From NCBI GenBank assembly GCA_036261625.1, contig DATAKL010000054.1, positions 87,166 through 151,165 of the forward strand: a stretch of DNA of 64,000 nt. The letters are read 5' to 3'. This DNA is from JAAXKN01 sp036261625. GTDB taxonomy: Bacteria; Bacteroidota; Ignavibacteria; Ignavibacteriales; SURF-24. The position numbers and the translations under genes are program-made. Below are positions 61,088-64,000 of the stretch, one piece after another (position 1 is the stretch's first letter; each line of letters opens with the position of its first letter). Under the pieces are notes generated by a model. It worked only from the letters and a program-made list of their open reading frames with translations. It searched no databases and was not told the DNA's origin.

Positions 61088-63073
61088 TCATGCCGTCTGT
61101 AAATTTATGAGCGGCATTTTCAGCTCAGCGTTGAGAGTCTTCGTTGCCCTGGTAACCGGGAGGCTTTCCTGCCCCTGTGGCTGAAACTCAGGTATCAATT
61201 CAGATAAAATATCAATTATTTCGCCGCGTGATAACTGCCCGTTTGTCCTTTCAAAGTAATCCAGGCTTTCACCAAGAAGGTTTGAAATGCAGCTGCTTGC
61301 ATTGCCGGCTATCAATATTTTATCGTGTATTGTCTTTTCGTAGTGCTCACCTTCAATGAAGAGCTCCTCATAAAGTTTTTCACCGGGGCGGAGACCTGTT
61401 ACTTTAATCTCAATGTCTGAGCCTTCATTTAGTCCTGCCAGCCTTATGATGTCTTTTGCCAGATCAATTATTTTTACCGGATGACCCATATCGAGCACAA
61501 AAACTTCACCGCCATTGTTTAAGACCGATGCCTGCAGAACAAGCTGTACGGCCTCGGGTATGGTCATAAAATATCTTATTATGTCGGGATGAGTAATCGT
61601 AAGGGGCCCGCCATTCCGGAGCTGTTTCTGGAAAGTTCTTACCACACTTCCGCGGCTGCCCAGAACGTTGCCGAAACGCACCGTGGAATAGCGCCAGCCT
61701 GTTCTTCTTGCAGCCGAAAGAACTATCATTTCAGTTACGCGTTTGCTGGCGCCCATTATGTTTGTGGGATTGACCGCCTTGTCGGAGGAAATGGATATGA
61801 AATGCTTTACGCCGTACTTAACAGCAAGATCTACAATGTTTTTGGTTCCCAGTATATTATTTGTCACTGCTTCCTGAGGGTTGCTTTCCATGAGAGGCAC
61901 ATGCTTATGGGCAGCTGCATGGAAAATGACCTCGGGATGAAATTCATCAAAAATGCTTCTTAATCTTTCCCTGCTCCTGAGGTCTGCAATTCTGGCTCTA
62001 ACTTTTGTGCTGAGCTTTTCAAGTCCTGTAAATCCTTTTATGAGCGAAAGCAGTTCCTGCTCAATTTCAAATATGGAGTTTTCGCCATGACCTATAAGGA
62101 TTATTTCCTCAGGGTTGCACCTGAGCACCTGGCGGCAAAGTTCGCTTCCTATGGAACCGCCTGCCCCCGTAATTAAAACCCTTTTCCCGTTAAGAAGCCG
62201 TTCTACCTTTGCATTATCGGTGCTTACGGGTTCGCGGCGCAGAAGATCTTCAATCTGAAGTTTTCTTATTTTGCTGATGCTTACATTACCGTTAAGAATT
62301 TCAAAAATTCCGGGCACCGTCAGAGTTTCCACGCCGTATGCCTCGCAGTCGGACATTATCTGACGGATCTTTTTTCCAGAGGCTTTGGGCATGGCAATTA
62401 CCACCTTGCCGATATTGAGTTCCTTTATGACAGAAGTAATCTTATCCGTGGAATCCTTGATAGGAAGCCCCCTCAGCTTCAGGTTGTGCTTTGATGAGTC
62501 GTCATCTACAAAGGCTACGGGATTGAGCCCCAGGTGTGCATTACGCTGCATCTCAGATGCAATGGTAAAGCCGGATTCCCCGGCACCGGCAATGAGTACT
62601 CTCTGCATGGTGTTCTTTCTTAATATCACTTTCTGGTTGGCAAGATCGATTAATCTGATGCTGAATCTGATGGAAACTACTGCAATCATGCTGAAGATAC
62701 CGTCCAGCAGGGGAAGGGAAAGCGGAAAAATGATAAAAGGATAAATTCCGGCCTTGTTCAGGGCATAGAAGGCAGTAAACTCAGCTGTTATGGCAGCCAA
62801 TGAAATAAATATCGCATAAGATAATTCATCCACACCTGCCATGCGCCAGAGTCTGTTGTAAAACTTGCTGAGGGCCAGAACGGCAAGCTTTACAAATGCA
62901 AATAATGCCGCATAGAGGAGAAGAGGGGAATTGTACGTGTTCCAGTCGACAGATCCATCCAGCCGGATGAATATTGCCAGATAGGGATTTAACAGGAAGA
63001 CAAATATATCAATCAAAAGGAAATGACGTATGCATAACCTTTTTATCTGGTTTGATAGTATTTCTAGTGCCAT
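61088..63073 (-). CDS. pglF: PglF/CapD-type membrane UDP-GlcNAc 4,6-dehydratase
   Basis: A polytopic dehydratase of about 661 residues. Four N-terminal helices are followed by a first nucleotide-binding domain (RVLIAGAGESGFTIASEMQ) and the catalytic SDR domain. The latter has VLITGAGGSIGSELCRQVL, AAAHKHVPLME, the catalytic block SISSDKAVNPTNIMGASKR, and VRFGNVLGSRGSVVRTF. It converts UDP-GlcNAc to the 4-keto-6-deoxy sugar, the first step to bacillosamine. I prefer ATG 63073 (MALEILSNQIKRL) with GAGAG upstream over TTG 63124. Confidence 0.9.
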   Translation of the reverse strand: MALEILSNQIKRLCIRHFLLIDIFVFLLNPYLAIFIRLDGSVDWNTYNSPLLLYAALFAFVKLAVLALSKFYNRLWRMAGVDELSYAIFISLAAITAEFTAFYALNKAGIYPFIIFPLSLPLLDGIFSMIAVVSIRFSIRLIDLANQKVILRKNTMQRVLIAGAGESGFTIASEMQRNAHLGLNPVAFVDDDSSKHNLKLRGLPIKDSTDKITSVIKELNIGKVVIAMPKASGKKIRQIMSDCEAYGVETLTVPGIFEILNGNVSISKIRKLQIEDLLRREPVSTDNAKVERLLNGKRVLITGAGGSIGSELCRQVLRCNPEEIILIGHGENSIFEIEQELLSLIKGFTGLEKLSTKVRARIADLRSRERLRSIFDEFHPEVIFHAAAHKHVPLMESNPQEAVTNNILGTKNIVDLAVKYGVKHFISISSDKAVNPTNIMGASKRVTEMIVLSAARRTGWRYSTVRFGNVLGSRGSVVRTFQKQLRNGGPLTITHPDIIRYFMTIPEAVQLVLQASVLNNGGEVFVLDMGHPVKIIDLAKDIIRLAGLNEGSDIEIKVTGLRPGEKLYEELFIEGEHYEKTIHDKILIAGNASSCISNLLGESLDYFERTNGQLSRGEIIDILSELIPEFQPQGQESLPVTRATKTLNAELKMPLINLQTA

Positions 63074-63168
63074 AGTAATCTCTCGAGTTATGACTGAAAT
63101 GGTATAATGACTTAATTTCCCCAAATTACAGTTCGCACTTTTCCCCCTCTATGTGTTAGTGAAAAACC

Positions 63169-63214
63169 GAGAGTCCAGAGGGGTCATACGACCCCGTCTA
63201 AACTCTCTTTTTTT
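63169..63214. terminator. Bidirectional terminator between the secreted protein gene and pglF
   Basis: GAGAGT pairs with ACTCTC, and an inner GGGGTC-ATAC-GACCCC stem stacks within. TTTTTTT follows on the plus strand, and GGTTTTT on the minus strand. Genes on both sides run on the minus strand, so it most likely ends the secreted-protein transcript and isolates pglF. Confidence 0.82.
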
Positions 63215-63241
63215 GGGGGGAGCGCGAAAAAGTCAGGTCTG

Positions 63242-64000
63242 TTACTTAATCATCAACATCTTTAATGTTTTTACAAAGCCTTTCTCAGAAGCTACATCCC
63301 TGGATTCCATCCTGAGCAGGTACATTCCGCTTGCAAGCCGGCCTGCATTCCAGACTTTCTTGTATGAGCCGGCAGACTGGATTTCATTGACCAGTTCTGC
63401 AACCCTTTCGCCGAGCATATTATAAACGGTAAGGTTTACCCTGCTCACGTTTGGCAGCTCATAGCTGATTGTAGTAGCCGGATTGAACGGATTAGGATAA
63501 TTCTGCGCGAGGTTATACTCACTGGGAAGAATTTCCACATCGCATACATCAGAGTAAGCATATCCGCCGTTCTTAGCGGCGAATTTAATTCTGTAGGAAT
63601 ATTTCCCGTCTTCAGGGACCTTGTCCTGGAATTCAAAATCCTTCATCCCTTCGGAGGGAATCAGGGCTATTTTATTCCAGCCGTCCTGCCCTGATGAAGC
63701 TCTTTCGAGCTCAAAATTACCCGAAATATTGGAACGGGTCTGCCAGGAAAGCCTTACGCTTTTTTCAGAAAGGGAAGTGGAGAACTGTTCAAAAAGCGGG
63801 CTGGCCTTTATCTTAAAGGTTCTGACAGTACCGTCCTGCCCCCAGTAGTTTAACCCGCTTGTGCCGTTCTGGAAGTGCTTTAATATATCAGAGGCAGAAA
63901 GCTCAGTGTTATAGAAAGCGAGTTCATCGAGAGATCCGTTTAAGAGACTGCCTCCTAAGAAGCTTCCGATCTCAAGGCTGGATACAGGTGACGAGAAGTC
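63242..64000 (-). CDS. Secreted LamG/FnIII protein with T9SS sorting domain (5' part outside window)
   Basis: The frame is open from the right edge of the window to the TAA at 63242; about 252 C-terminal residues are seen. In order: the end of a LamG/concanavalin-like domain (GSLDELAFYNTELSASDILK), a short FnIII-like segment (SVRLSWQT, SGNFELERASS, YSYRIKFAAKNGGYAYSD), and the type IX secretion sorting domain. The last has YNLAQNYPNPFNPATTISY, VYNMLGERVAELV and ASGMYLLRM. Such proteins are exported through the outer membrane and cleaved or anchored there. It stands on the minus strand, upstream of pglF, separated by a terminator. Confidence 0.9.
   Translation of the reverse strand, partial: DFSSPVSSLEIGSFLGGSLLNGSLDELAFYNTELSASDILKHFQNGTSGLNYWGQDGTVRTFKIKASPLFEQFSTSLSEKSVRLSWQTRSNISGNFELERASSGQDGWNKIALIPSEGMKDFEFQDKVPEDGKYSYRIKFAAKNGGYAYSDVCDVEILPSEYNLAQNYPNPFNPATTISYELPNVSRVNLTVYNMLGERVAELVNEIQSAGSYKKVWNAGRLASGMYLLRMESRDVASEKGFVKTLKMLMIK

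Overview
The window looks like chromosome of a Gram-negative FCB-group bacterium, most likely an Ignavibacteria/Melioribacter-type lineage. Four things point there: a secreted protein ending in a type IX secretion sorting domain with the NYPNPFNP motif, a GWxTD-domain protein, BamA-like and MlaEFD outer-membrane genes, and an archaeal-type UbiA prenyltransferase. Several genes have clear Shine-Dalgarno sequences (AAGGAGG, AGGAGG), which is less typical of classical Bacteroidetes. The lineage is an inference from protein style, not from a marker gene. I found no rRNA, tRNA, CRISPR array, prophage or insertion sequence.

Region 1 (1-12.5 kb) is mostly housekeeping. It holds the end of a GT2 glycosyltransferase, a TPR protein, an AAG-type DNA glycosylase, a GT9 glycosyltransferase, a DUF3108 envelope protein, a CPBP membrane protease, a zinc-ribbon/DUF2007 protein, cdsA, rimO, a GWxTD protein and a PfkB sugar kinase. 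On the minus strand follow a SprA-related putative metalloprotease and a LytS/LytTR two-component pair with a 15-bp tandem repeat at its promoter side. Region 2 (12.8-28.4 kb) is envelope and repair: a secreted unknown, a BamA/TamA-like protein, UbiA, rnhB, yraN, the mlaE-mlaF-mlaD lipid transport operon and uvrA. It continues with a small lmo0937-type membrane protein, a Gly/Thr/Ser-repeat secreted protein, an unknown helical protein, a SpoIIE/RsbU-type phosphatase and a second, solitary MlaE-like permease.

Region 3 (28.4-49.7 kb) is a 21-kb, all-plus-strand sensory island. It has five histidine kinases besides CheA, several receivers and a full chemosensory set (CheY, CheA, CheW, MCP, CheR, CheD, CheB). 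A soluble protein with two degenerate chemoreceptor tips and a STAS protein sit at the head of the che genes. The MCP and the two-tip protein both end in an E-x-F pentapeptide resembling a CheR/CheB tether. One kinase is split by a frameshift at CTT-TAA-C, which resembles the prfB recoding site. Sensory inputs include a PocR domain and a DUF3365 domain with a haem-type CxxCH motif. No flagellar, pilus or gliding gene lies beside the island, so its output is not visible here.

Region 4 (50-63.1 kb) is a Wzx/Wzy-type surface glycan locus: BY-kinase chain-length regulator, WbpP-like epimerase, flippase, polymerase, a GT4, a GT4-PglC fusion, PglD, and convergently PglE and PglF. Together PglF, PglE, PglD and the PglC half encode a route to an Und-PP-linked di-N-acetylbacillosamine-like first sugar, and the fused GT4 half would add the second sugar. 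Region 5 (63.2-64 kb) is the 3' end of a large secreted LamG/FnIII/T9SS protein that runs off the window.
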